The notes beneath the pieces were generated by a model, which was given only the letters and a program-made list of their open reading frames with translations, was not told the origin of the DNA and did not search any database. From NCBI RefSeq assembly GCF_016219575.1, contig NZ_JACRMG010000020.1, positions 124,001-188,000 of the forward strand: a stretch of DNA of 64,000 nt, written 5' to 3'. Shown here in pieces: positions 25,862 to 33,136 of the stretch (position 1 is the first letter of the stretch; each line of letters begins with the position of its first letter). Made by a program: the position numbers and the translations under genes. The DNA is from Bradyrhizobium sp. (lineage in GTDB: Bacteria; Pseudomonadota; Alphaproteobacteria; Rhizobiales; Xanthobacteraceae).

Positions 25862-25896
25862 GGTCAATTGGTAAGGCCAATTATCCAATATTGACC
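25862..25896. promoter_or_regulatory. UxuR/ExuR-like operator between uxuB and its regulator
   Basis: AATTGG (25866-25871) and CCAATT (25877-25882) form a perfect palindrome with a five-base spacer, close to the AATTGGTATACCAATT site known for enteric UxuR/ExuR. A second perfect pair, GGTCAAT (25862-25868) and ATTGACC (25890-25896), overlaps it. Both lie 26 to 60 bases from the uxuB start. Confidence 0.65.
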
Positions 25897-25951
25897 GTAT
25901 CAGACGGGGATGAGACCGACCCAGAACGGGTCGCCGGGAGGGATTTCGGGC

Positions 25952-26680
25952 GTGCCGCTGGAAGCCGTGGAAGCACGACGCCTTTATCGACAGGTCGCCG
26001 ATCAGCTGCGCGCGCTGATCGATGGCGGCGAATATCCCGTCGGCAGCCGCCTGCCGACCGAGCGTGAACTTGCCGAGCAATTGAGGGTGTCGCGGCCGAC
26101 CGTACGCGAGGCACTTATCGCGCTCGAGGTCGAGGGCAGGGTGCGCATCCGCGTCGGCTCCGGAATCTACGTCATCGAGCCGACCGCATCCGGCGTTCCG
26201 GCCTCGGCCAATATCGAGGGCCCGTTCGAATTGCTGCGCGCGCGCGAGTTCATCGAGGGCGCGATCGCCGGAGAGGCCGCGCGGCTCGCAACGTCAGAGG
26301 ATATCGCACGGATCGACGCGGCGCTCACAGCGATGGCTACCGTCGAGCACCCGAGCGAGGCCTCGATGATCCATGACCGCGCCTTCCACGTCGCAGTGGC
26401 CGGGTCCCTCGGCAACGCCGTGCTGGTGCGCGTGGTCGGTGAATTGTTCGACCAGCGCCTCAATCCCTATTTCGCGAAGCTTGCGACCTATTTCGAGAAC
26501 CCGGAGTCGTGGCGCGCGGCACATGCCGAGCACGAAGCGATCCGTCACGCCATCGTGGCGCGCGATTCCGAACGCGCGCGTACCGCGATGCGCGACCATC
26601 TGGCGCGTTCGCAAGGGCGCTTCGCCCAGAGTTTTGGTGCGGAGGCCGCGGTATCCCGCGTCCTCGCGAAAAGCGGATGA
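25952..26680 (+). CDS. GntR-family regulator, FadR subfamily (UxuR type)
   Basis: This regulator of about 242 residues has an N-terminal winged helix ('LYRQVADQLRALIDGGEYPV', 'LPTERELAEQLRVSRPTVRE') and an all-helical FCD effector domain with metal-binding histidines ('DRAFHVAVAG', 'HAEHEAIRHAI'). I place the start at the GTG at 25952 because GGGAGGGA lies eight bases upstream; the in-frame ATG at 25910 has no good site and would add 14 residues. Its position between uxuB and the TRAP genes, and the palindrome at 25862-25896, suggest that it represses the locus until mannonate or fructuronate is present. Confidence 0.88.
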   Translation: MPLEAVEARRLYRQVADQLRALIDGGEYPVGSRLPTERELAEQLRVSRPTVREALIALEVEGRVRIRVGSGIYVIEPTASGVPASANIEGPFELLRAREFIEGAIAGEAARLATSEDIARIDAALTAMATVEHPSEASMIHDRAFHVAVAGSLGNAVLVRVVGELFDQRLNPYFAKLATYFENPESWRAAHAEHEAIRHAIVARDSERARTAMRDHLARSQGRFAQSFGAEAAVSRVLAKSG

Positions 26681-26734
26681 CGCGGTTCTTTTTCAACTGA
26701 ACAGAAAAGAATTCAAACCAGGGAGGTAGTTCAA

Positions 26735-27712
26735 GTGTTCAAGAAAGCAACGATGCTGTCCATGGCGGCTGCGGCCGCGCTGATGGCTGCACCCGGCGAA
26801 GGATTCGCCCAGACCAAGCTGAAATGGGCGCATGTCTACGAGACGTCGGAGCCGTTCCACACCGCGTCCGTATGGGCCGCGCAGGAGATCGGCAAGCGCA
26901 CCAACAACCGCTACCAGATCGACGTCTATCCGGCGTCCCAACTCGGCAAGGAAACCGACATCAACCAGGGCCTGTCGCTCGGCTCGGTCGACATCATCAT
27001 TTCCGGCTCGAGCTTCGCGGCGAAGACCTATCCGCCGATCGGCGTGACCTATTATCCCTATACTTTCCGGGATGCGGATCATCTGCTCGCCTACACCAAG
27101 AGCGACGTCTTCAAGGAGCTTGCCAAGGGCTATGAGGACAAGAGCGGCCATCATATCGTCGCCGTCACCTATTACGGCGTGCGCCAGACCTCCTCGAACA
27201 AGCCGATCAAGGCCTGCGCCGACATGAAGGGCCTGAAGATGCGGGTGCCGGACGTGCCGGCTTATCTGGCGATGCCGCGCGCCTGCGGCGCCAACACCGC
27301 GCCGATTGCGTTTGCCGAAGTCTACCTCGCGCTGCAGAACGGCACGGTGGAGGCGCAGGAGAATCCGCTCACCACCATCGAGGCAAAGAAGTTCTACGAG
27401 GTGCAGAAGCACATCGTGCTGACCGGGCACATCGTCGATCACCTCAACACCGTGGTTGCAGGCGGACTCTGGAAAAAGCTGAGCGAGGAAGACCGCAAGA
27501 TCTTCACTGACGTGGCGCAGGAGGCGGCTGCGAAAGCAACCAACGAAATCAAGGCCAACGAGGCCAAGCTCGTCGCCTTCTTCAAGGACAAGGGCCTCAC
27601 CGTCACGGAAGTCAACAAGGACGAGTTCCGCGACACGGTAATCAAGGCGATCAGCTTCGAGAGCTTCGACTACCGCAAGTCCGATTGGGACCGCATCCAG
27701 GCGGTCAAGTAA
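26735..27712 (+). CDS. dctP: TRAP transporter substrate-binding protein, DctP family
   Basis: This 325-residue periplasmic receptor has a signal peptide (cleavage likely after 'GFAQ', residue 25) and the DctP fold with 'YPASQLGKETDINQGLSLGS' and 'MKGLKMRVPDVPAYL'. The arginine in the latter (near residue 170) is the conserved carboxylate-binding residue. Translation probably begins at a GTG with GGGAGG eight bases upstream. Its place in a uxuA/uxuB locus points to a sugar acid such as glucuronate, galacturonate or mannonate as ligand; receptors of this branch are known to bind hexuronates. A strong stem-loop follows before dctQ. Confidence 0.93.
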   Translation: MFKKATMLSMAAAAALMAAPGEGFAQTKLKWAHVYETSEPFHTASVWAAQEIGKRTNNRYQIDVYPASQLGKETDINQGLSLGSVDIIISGSSFAAKTYPPIGVTYYPYTFRDADHLLAYTKSDVFKELAKGYEDKSGHHIVAVTYYGVRQTSSNKPIKACADMKGLKMRVPDVPAYLAMPRACGANTAPIAFAEVYLALQNGTVEAQENPLTTIEAKKFYEVQKHIVLTGHIVDHLNTVVAGGLWKKLSEEDRKIFTDVAQEAAAKATNEIKANEAKLVAFFKDKGLTVTEVNKDEFRDTVIKAISFESFDYRKSDWDRIQAVK

Positions 27713-27723
27713 CGCCGACAAGC

Positions 27724-27762
27724 GTTCGCCCTTCCCCGTCGCATCGGCGGGGAAGGGCGAAC
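27724..27762 (+). other. Intercistronic stem-loop between dctP and dctQ
   Basis: A perfect 15-bp stem (27724-27738 with 27748-27762) with a nine-base loop follows the dctP stop by 11 bases. No T-run follows, so it is more likely a 3'-end stabiliser or partial attenuator that yields excess receptor over permease than a full terminator. Confidence 0.75.
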
Positions 27763-27799
27763 TGCGCCCGCAACGCCAAGCCCGGTTAGGTAGAGACGC

Positions 27800-28378
27800 A
27801 TGTCCACGGCCGAAGTGCATCGGCAGATCACCGCCGACGAAATCGCCCATACGTTCGAGGAGGGCGAACCTGTAACCGCCGACCTCGGTCCCTATGCCGC
27901 CGAGGACTGGCTGGCGCTGGTGATCTTCTGGGTCATGGCTCTGTGCGTGTTCCTGCAGTTCTTCACCCGCTACGCGCTCAACGACAGCTACGCCTGGACC
28001 GAGGAAATCGCGACCTATTGCCTGATCGCCGTCGTCTTCATCGGATCGGCAATGTGCGTGCGGCTGTCGCGGCACATCCAGGTCGACCTGCTGTTCCGCT
28101 ACCTGCCGCGTTTGCCGGCGCGCGCACTTTCCATCGCGATCGACGCCATCCGGATTGCCTTCTTTGCCTATGCCATCAAGCTGGTCTGGATTTTCATCGA
28201 GGTGATCGGCGATGAGCGGATGACGACCATCAAGTTTCCGAAGAAATACGTCTACTACCTCGTCCTGCTCGGCTTCGTGCTGATGGCTGTACGCTCGATA
28301 CAGGTCGCAGTCCAGAACTGGCGGCGCGGCTATTCCATCCTCGAACGCCCCGGTGCGTTCGACGGCACGGAGGGCTGA
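27800..28378 (+). CDS. dctQ: TRAP transporter small permease subunit, DctQ family
   Basis: This 192-residue inner-membrane protein has four hydrophobic helices (about 38-58, 72-92, 110-132 and 150-170) and the typical 'TRYALNDSYAWTEEIATYCL' stretch before the second helix. A hydrophilic N-terminal extension of about 35 residues precedes the first helix. It lies between dctP and dctM, five bases before the latter, and completes the sugar-acid TRAP transporter. Confidence 0.93.
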   Translation: MSTAEVHRQITADEIAHTFEEGEPVTADLGPYAAEDWLALVIFWVMALCVFLQFFTRYALNDSYAWTEEIATYCLIAVVFIGSAMCVRLSRHIQVDLLFRYLPRLPARALSIAIDAIRIAFFAYAIKLVWIFIEVIGDERMTTIKFPKKYVYYLVLLGFVLMAVRSIQVAVQNWRRGYSILERPGAFDGTEG

Positions 28379-28382
28379 CACC

Positions 28383-29789
28383 ATGCTGCTGCTGCTCGGA
28401 TCGTTCCTCGTCCTGATGCTGGTCGGCCTGCCGGTAGCGCTGGCCATGGCGGTCGCCTCGCTGCTCTATATCCTCGTCACGGGCATCACCCCCGACGTCA
28501 CGCTGGCGCAGCGCATGATCGCCGGCGTCGAGAGTTTTCCCTTGCTCGCGGTGCCCTTCTTCATTCTGGCCGGCAACCTCATGAACATCGCCGGGGTCAC
28601 CGGCCGCATCTACCGATTCGCAGTGGCGCTGGTGGGCTGGATGCGCGGCGGTCTCGGCCACGTCAACATCATCGGCTCGGTGATCTTCTCCGGCATGTCC
28701 GGCACTGCGATTGCGGATGCCGCCGGTCTCGGCACCATCGAGATCAAGGCGATGAAGGAACACGGCTACTCCACCGAGTTTGCCGTCGGCGTCACTGCGG
28801 CTTCTGCGACGCTCGGGCCGATCATCCCGCCGTCGTTGCCCTTCGTCATCTACGGCATGATGGCGAATGTCTCGATCGGAGCGCTGTTCCTCGGCGGCCT
28901 TATCCCGGGCGTGGTGATGACGCTCGCCATGATGGCGACGGTCGCCTATTTCGCCCACAAGAATCGCTGGGGCAGCGATGCGCCGTTCTCCTGGCCGCAA
29001 CTCGGCTCCGCGGCGCTCGAAATCTTCATCGTGCTCGCCTTCCCGTTTGCAGTCTGGCTGCTCGTCGTCGCCGGTCTCTCCGTCAATCTGGCGGTCGGCA
29101 TCGGCCTCGTCGTGCTGCTCGCGATCGACTGGTACTTCGATTTCTCGGCGGTGATGGCGCTGATGGCGCCGGTGATCCTGATCGGCGGCATGACGCTCGG
29201 CTGGTTCACGCCGACCGAAGCCGCCGTCGCCGCCGTGATCTGGTCGCTGTTCCTGGGATTGGTGCGCTATCGCACCATGACGCTGCGCACCGTGGCGAAG
29301 GCGACGTTCGACACCATCGAGACCACGGCCTCGGTGCTGTTCATCGTCACCGCGGCCTCGATCTTCGCCTGGCTGCTGACGGTGTCGCAGGCCGCGCAAA
29401 CGCTGACCGATGCGATGCTGTCCTTCACGCAGAACAAGTGGGTGTTCCTGCTGCTCGCCAACATCCTGATCCTGTTCGTCGGCTGCTTCATCGACACCAT
29501 CGCCGCGATCACGATCCTGGTGCCGATCCTGCTGCCGATCGTGCTCAAGCTCGGCATCGATCCGATTCACTTCGGCTTGATCATGACGCTGAACCTGATG
29601 ATCGGCCTGTTGCATCCGCCGCTCGGCATGGTGCTGTTCGTGCTGGCGCGGGTGGCGAAGCTCTCGGTCGAACGTACCACCATGGCGATCCTGCCCTGGC
29701 TGGTGCCGCTGCTGATCGCGCTGATCGCCATCACCTACATCCCGGAACTCACGCTGGGGCTGCCGAAATACATGGGACTCGCGAAATGA
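28383..29789 (+). CDS. dctM: TRAP transporter large permease subunit, DctM family
   Basis: This 468-residue channel subunit has about 12 membrane helices and the family motifs 'VPFFILAGNLMNIAGVTGRI', 'GPIIPPSLPFVIYGMMANVS' and 'GWFTPTEAAVAAVIWSLF'. The ATG at 28383 is used because it starts the first helix; an in-frame start at 28353 would lie inside dctQ. The stop codon overlaps the start of the following dehydrogenase gene by four bases (ATGA), so transporter and enzyme are translated as a unit. Confidence 0.94.
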   Translation: MLLLLGSFLVLMLVGLPVALAMAVASLLYILVTGITPDVTLAQRMIAGVESFPLLAVPFFILAGNLMNIAGVTGRIYRFAVALVGWMRGGLGHVNIIGSVIFSGMSGTAIADAAGLGTIEIKAMKEHGYSTEFAVGVTAASATLGPIIPPSLPFVIYGMMANVSIGALFLGGLIPGVVMTLAMMATVAYFAHKNRWGSDAPFSWPQLGSAALEIFIVLAFPFAVWLLVVAGLSVNLAVGIGLVVLLAIDWYFDFSAVMALMAPVILIGGMTLGWFTPTEAAVAAVIWSLFLGLVRYRTMTLRTVAKATFDTIETTASVLFIVTAASIFAWLLTVSQAAQTLTDAMLSFTQNKWVFLLLANILILFVGCFIDTIAAITILVPILLPIVLKLGIDPIHFGLIMTLNLMIGLLHPPLGMVLFVLARVAKLSVERTTMAILPWLVPLLIALIAITYIPELTLGLPKYMGLAK

Positions 29790-30835
29790 CATCGACAATA
29801 ATCGCCGCCACGCTGTTTGGCCCTGAAGATCTACGCATTGTCGAGCGGCCGCTCGATCCGCTCGCGTCCGGCATGGTGCGCGTCCGCTTCGGCGCCGGCG
29901 GCATCTGTGGCTCGGACATGCACTATTTCCGCCATGCCCGCACCGGCGATTTCGTCGTGACCTCGCCGCTGGTGCTCGGCCACGAGATCGCGGGCGAGGT
30001 CGTGGAGATCGCAGGCGCCGCGCCGGGGGTAAAGCTCGGCGACCGCGTCGCCGTCAATCCGTCGCGGTGGTGCGGCCATTGCACGCCGTGCCGCGAAGGG
30101 CGGCTGAACCTATGCGAGAACATCTTCTTCATGGGCTCAGCCTCGAAGACGCCGCACATGCAGGGCGGCTTCGCCAGCTACTTCGACGCCATTCCCGCGC
30201 AATGCGTGAAGATTCCGGACCATGTTTCGTATCAAGCGGCGGCGCTGGCCGAACCGCTGGCGGTGTGCCTGCATGCGGTGGCGCGTGCCGGCGACATCAG
30301 GGGCAAACGCGCCGTGCTGTTCGGCGCCGGCCCGATCGGCCTTCTGACCATGCTGGCGGCGCGTCGTGCGGGCGTCGCCGATGTCACCGTCGTCGATATC
30401 GCGCAGGCGCCGCTTGCCTTTGCGAGCCGGCTCGGCGCCGATCGCGTGTTTGACATTTCCGGCGGTGACGATGGCTTGAAGGCGCAGGCCGCGACGGCGC
30501 CCTTCGACGTGGCCTTCGAAGTCTCGGGAACGGCGGCCGGGCTTGCCGGGGCCATCGGCATCGTCAGGCGCGGCGGCACGGTAGTGCAGATCGGCAACCT
30601 GCCGGGCGGCCAGATTCCGACGCCTTCGAATGCCGTGATGGCCAAGGAGATCGACCTGCGCGGCTCGTTCCGTTTCGGACCGGAGTTCATGACCGCGGTG
30701 GAGCTGATCTCCGACGGCAGCGTGGATGTGCTGGCGCTGGTGACGGCGCAACGTCCGCTCAGCTCGGCGCCTGATGCGCTGCGGCTGGCGCTGGACCGCT
30801 CGCAGAGCGTCAAAGTCGTGCTGACCGCGCATTGA
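29786..30835 (+). CDS. idnD: Zinc-dependent sugar-acid dehydrogenase, L-idonate 5-dehydrogenase type
   Basis: This 349-residue medium-chain dehydrogenase has catalytic zinc ligands in 'GGICGSDMHYF' and 'LGHEIAGEV', and the structural zinc site with four cysteines in 'WCGHCTPCREGRLNLCEN' (about residues 92-108). 'VLFGAGPIGLLTMLAARRAG' forms the NAD(P)-binding fold. It most resembles L-idonate 5-dehydrogenase, which interconverts L-idonate and 5-ketogluconate; other polyol or aldonate dehydrogenases remain possible. The four-base overlap with dctM and the uxuA gene downstream place it in the same operon, widening the range of sugar acids the locus could handle. Confidence 0.85.
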   Translation: MTSTIIAATLFGPEDLRIVERPLDPLASGMVRVRFGAGGICGSDMHYFRHARTGDFVVTSPLVLGHEIAGEVVEIAGAAPGVKLGDRVAVNPSRWCGHCTPCREGRLNLCENIFFMGSASKTPHMQGGFASYFDAIPAQCVKIPDHVSYQAAALAEPLAVCLHAVARAGDIRGKRAVLFGAGPIGLLTMLAARRAGVADVTVVDIAQAPLAFASRLGADRVFDISGGDDGLKAQAATAPFDVAFEVSGTAAGLAGAIGIVRRGGTVVQIGNLPGGQIPTPSNAVMAKEIDLRGSFRFGPEFMTAVELISDGSVDVLALVTAQRPLSSAPDALRLALDRSQSVKVVLTAH

Positions 30836-30860
30836 CGCTGCCGTTCAGGAGATTGTCGAC

Positions 30861-32063
30861 ATGCTCGAGGGATGGCGCTGGTACGGCCCCGATGATCCGG
30901 TTTCGCTGGACGATGTGCGACAGGCGGGAGCCTCGCATGTCGTCACCGCACTGCATCAAGTGCCGATCGGCGATGTCTGGACGCGCAAGGCGGTCGAGGA
31001 GCGCAAGAACATCATCGAGAAGAGCCAGCCAGGCCGTTCTGCGCTGTTCTGGTCGGTCGTGGAATCGATCCCCATTCCGGACGACGTCAAGCGGCTCGGC
31101 GGCAAGGCGACGCGCTCGATCGAGGCATGGATCGCTTCTCTGGAAGCGGTGGCCAGCGCCGGCATCAAGGTCATCTGCTACAATTTCATGCCCGTAGTGG
31201 ACTGGTGCCGCACCGATCTCGAATGGGAGCTGGCGAACGGTGCGCGCGCCATGCGCTTCGACCAGGATCGCTTTGCCGCCTTCGAGCTGCACATCCTGCA
31301 GCGCGCCGGAGCATTGACGGAGTATTCGTCCGCCGCGCAAACTCGGGCACGCGCGGTCTTTGAGCGGATGACGCAGGCCGACATCGACTATCTCGTGATG
31401 GTGATTGCCAGCGCGCTGCCGGGCTCGACCACTGAGCCGATGACCATCCCGCAGTTCCGGAACCGGCTCGAGCAATATCGCGACATCGACTCGAAGGTGC
31501 TACGAAAACACCTGATCGAGTTCCTTGCCGAGGTGACGCCGGTGGCAGAGCAACTCGGCGTGACGCTGACGCTGCATCCCGACGATCCGCCGCGGCCGCT
31601 GTTCGGACTACCGCGCATTGCCTCGTCAGCGGAAGACTACCAGGCGCTGTTCGATGCGGTGCCTTCGAAAGCGAACGGCATTTGTCTCTGCACCGGTTCG
31701 CTCGGCGTGCGCGCCGAGAACGATCTTCCCGCCATGGCGGAGCGCTTCGCGCCACGGATCGCATTTGCCCATCTGCGCGCGACCAGGCGCGAGGCTGATG
31801 GGCTCTCCTTCCATGAATCCGACCATCTCGACGGCGACGTCGACATGATTTCGGTGCTGAAGGCGCTCCTCAGGGAGAATCGGCGCCGCGCGGCCGATAA
31901 CAGGATCGTGTTCCGGCCGGACCACGGTCATCGCATGCTCGACGACCTTGCCGCCACCAAACGGACCAATCCCGGCTATACCGCGATCGGGCGTCTGCGC
32001 GGGTTGGCCGAATTGCGCGGTGCCATCCGCGCCATCGAACATGATAGGATGGCGGCGGCGTAA
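30861..32063 (+). CDS. uxuA: Mannonate dehydratase
   Basis: This 400-residue TIM-barrel enzyme converts D-mannonate to 2-keto-3-deoxygluconate. The family signatures are present: 'MLEGWRWYGPDDPVSLDDVR' at the N-terminus, 'VICYNFMPVVDWCRTDLEWE', 'LTLHPDDPPRPLFGLPRI', 'ICLCTGSLGVR' and 'FRPDHGHRMLDD', which supply the metal-binding His, Cys and Asp residues. With UxuB it forms the lower hexuronate pathway. The isomerase UxaC and the KdgK/Eda steps are not in the window and must be encoded elsewhere. It is the last clear gene of the sugar-acid operon. Confidence 0.95.
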   Translation: MLEGWRWYGPDDPVSLDDVRQAGASHVVTALHQVPIGDVWTRKAVEERKNIIEKSQPGRSALFWSVVESIPIPDDVKRLGGKATRSIEAWIASLEAVASAGIKVICYNFMPVVDWCRTDLEWELANGARAMRFDQDRFAAFELHILQRAGALTEYSSAAQTRARAVFERMTQADIDYLVMVIASALPGSTTEPMTIPQFRNRLEQYRDIDSKVLRKHLIEFLAEVTPVAEQLGVTLTLHPDDPPRPLFGLPRIASSAEDYQALFDAVPSKANGICLCTGSLGVRAENDLPAMAERFAPRIAFAHLRATRREADGLSFHESDHLDGDVDMISVLKALLRENRRRAADNRIVFRPDHGHRMLDDLAATKRTNPGYTAIGRLRGLAELRGAIRAIEHDRMAAA

Positions 32064-32080
32064 CCGACCGAGCCGCTAAC

Positions 32081-32701
32081 ATGACTGCCTCCGAGCGCCA
32101 GTCGCACTGGCAGAACGTCTATCTGAACAAGGGCGAACGGCAGGTCAGCTGGACGCAATTCGACCCGCAACCTTCGCTCGGCCTGATCGAGAAATTCGCT
32201 GCTGACCTCAACGCCTCGATCGTCGACATCGGCGGAGGCGCCTCGCGGCTGGTCGATGCGCTGCTGGCGCACGGCTTTGCCGCGATCACGGTGCTCGATC
32301 TGTCCGACGCCGCGCTGGAATCGGCGAAGGCGCGTCTGGGCGAGCAGGGCGGCTCCGTGCGATGGATCGCGGCCGACGCGGCCGCATGGCAGCCGCCGCA
32401 GGCGTTCGACATCTGGCATGACCGTGCCGCGTTCCACTTCCTGGTCGAGGCAAAGGACCGCGCGGCCTATATCGACCGCCTGCATGCCGGCGTGAAGCCG
32501 GGCGGCCACGCCATCATCGCGACCTTCGCGCCCGACGGCCCCGAGAAATGCAGCGGCTTGCTCGTGCAGCGCTATGACCCCGAAAGCCTGAGCAGGACCA
32601 TTGGCAGCGCGTTCGAACTGGTCGAACATCTGGGCCATCGCCATGTCACCCCGTGGGGCGCGGAGCAATCGTTCCAGTTCAGCGTGCTGCGGCGGCGCTG
32701 A
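32081..32701 (+). CDS. Class I SAM-dependent methyltransferase
   Basis: This 206-residue cytoplasmic protein has the Rossmann-like SAM-binding core: motif I 'SIVDIGGGASRLVDALLA' (about 47-64), an acidic loop 'VLDLSDAALE' and 'HDRAAFHFLVEAKDR' at the post-I region. The N-terminal 'HWQNVYLNKGERQVSWTQ' resembles the TehB/thiol-methyltransferase-like group. The substrate is unknown. It begins 17 bases after uxuA, so it could be a trailing member of that operon, although nothing links it functionally. Confidence 0.85.
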   Translation: MTASERQSHWQNVYLNKGERQVSWTQFDPQPSLGLIEKFAADLNASIVDIGGGASRLVDALLAHGFAAITVLDLSDAALESAKARLGEQGGSVRWIAADAAAWQPPQAFDIWHDRAAFHFLVEAKDRAAYIDRLHAGVKPGGHAIIATFAPDGPEKCSGLLVQRYDPESLSRTIGSAFELVEHLGHRHVTPWGAEQSFQFSVLRRR

Positions 32702-32719
32702 TTGCCGGAGGATACAGAG

Positions 32720-33136
32720 ATGACCAACAGCGCAGTCCCGCGCCCGATCAGGGAGATCGCGAGCTACCACGCCCATGTCTATTACGACCCCGCGACGACC
32801 CGCGCGACAGCCGAACGGCTGCTCAACTGGATGGGCGAGCGCTTTTCCGTCACGCTCGGGCGTTGGCATGACGTCAAGGTCGGGCCGCACGACCAGGCCA
32901 TGTATCAGGTCGCCTTCGCCAGGGAAGTGTTTGCCGAGCTGGTGCCGTGGCTGATGCTCAACAGCGGCGGGCTCTCCATCCTCGTGCATCCCAACACGAC
33001 CAATCCGAAGCGCGACCATCTGGTCGATCCCCTCTGGATCGGCACGCCGCTGCACGTCCATGGCGACAAGCTGCCGGAGGAGGCCGAAGCCGAGCTGCCG
33101 CTGACGCCGAACACCAACCCGACGCTGCGGCCGTGA
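32720..33136 (+). CDS. DOPA 4,5-dioxygenase family protein
   Basis: This 138-residue protein belongs to the small family that includes fungal and bacterial DOPA 4,5-dioxygenases. The conserved pattern of histidines is present: 'SYHAHVYYDP' at the N-terminus, 'GPHDQAMYQVAF' in the middle and 'LVHPNT' followed by 'GTPLHVHGDKLP'. Family members cleave catecholic rings with ferrous iron; many bacterial copies have no known substrate. The ATG at 32720 has GGAGGA upstream. The gene ends exactly where the convergent acetoacetyl-CoA synthetase gene ends, with no base between the two stop codons. Confidence 0.85.
   Translation: MTNSAVPRPIREIASYHAHVYYDPATTRATAERLLNWMGERFSVTLGRWHDVKVGPHDQAMYQVAFAREVFAELVPWLMLNSGGLSILVHPNTTNPKRDHLVDPLWIGTPLHVHGDKLPEEAEAELPLTPNTNPTLRP

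Noticed and set aside
28230..29798. 522-codon minus-strand frame opposite dctM
   Set aside because: Same antisense pattern; DctM is unambiguous.
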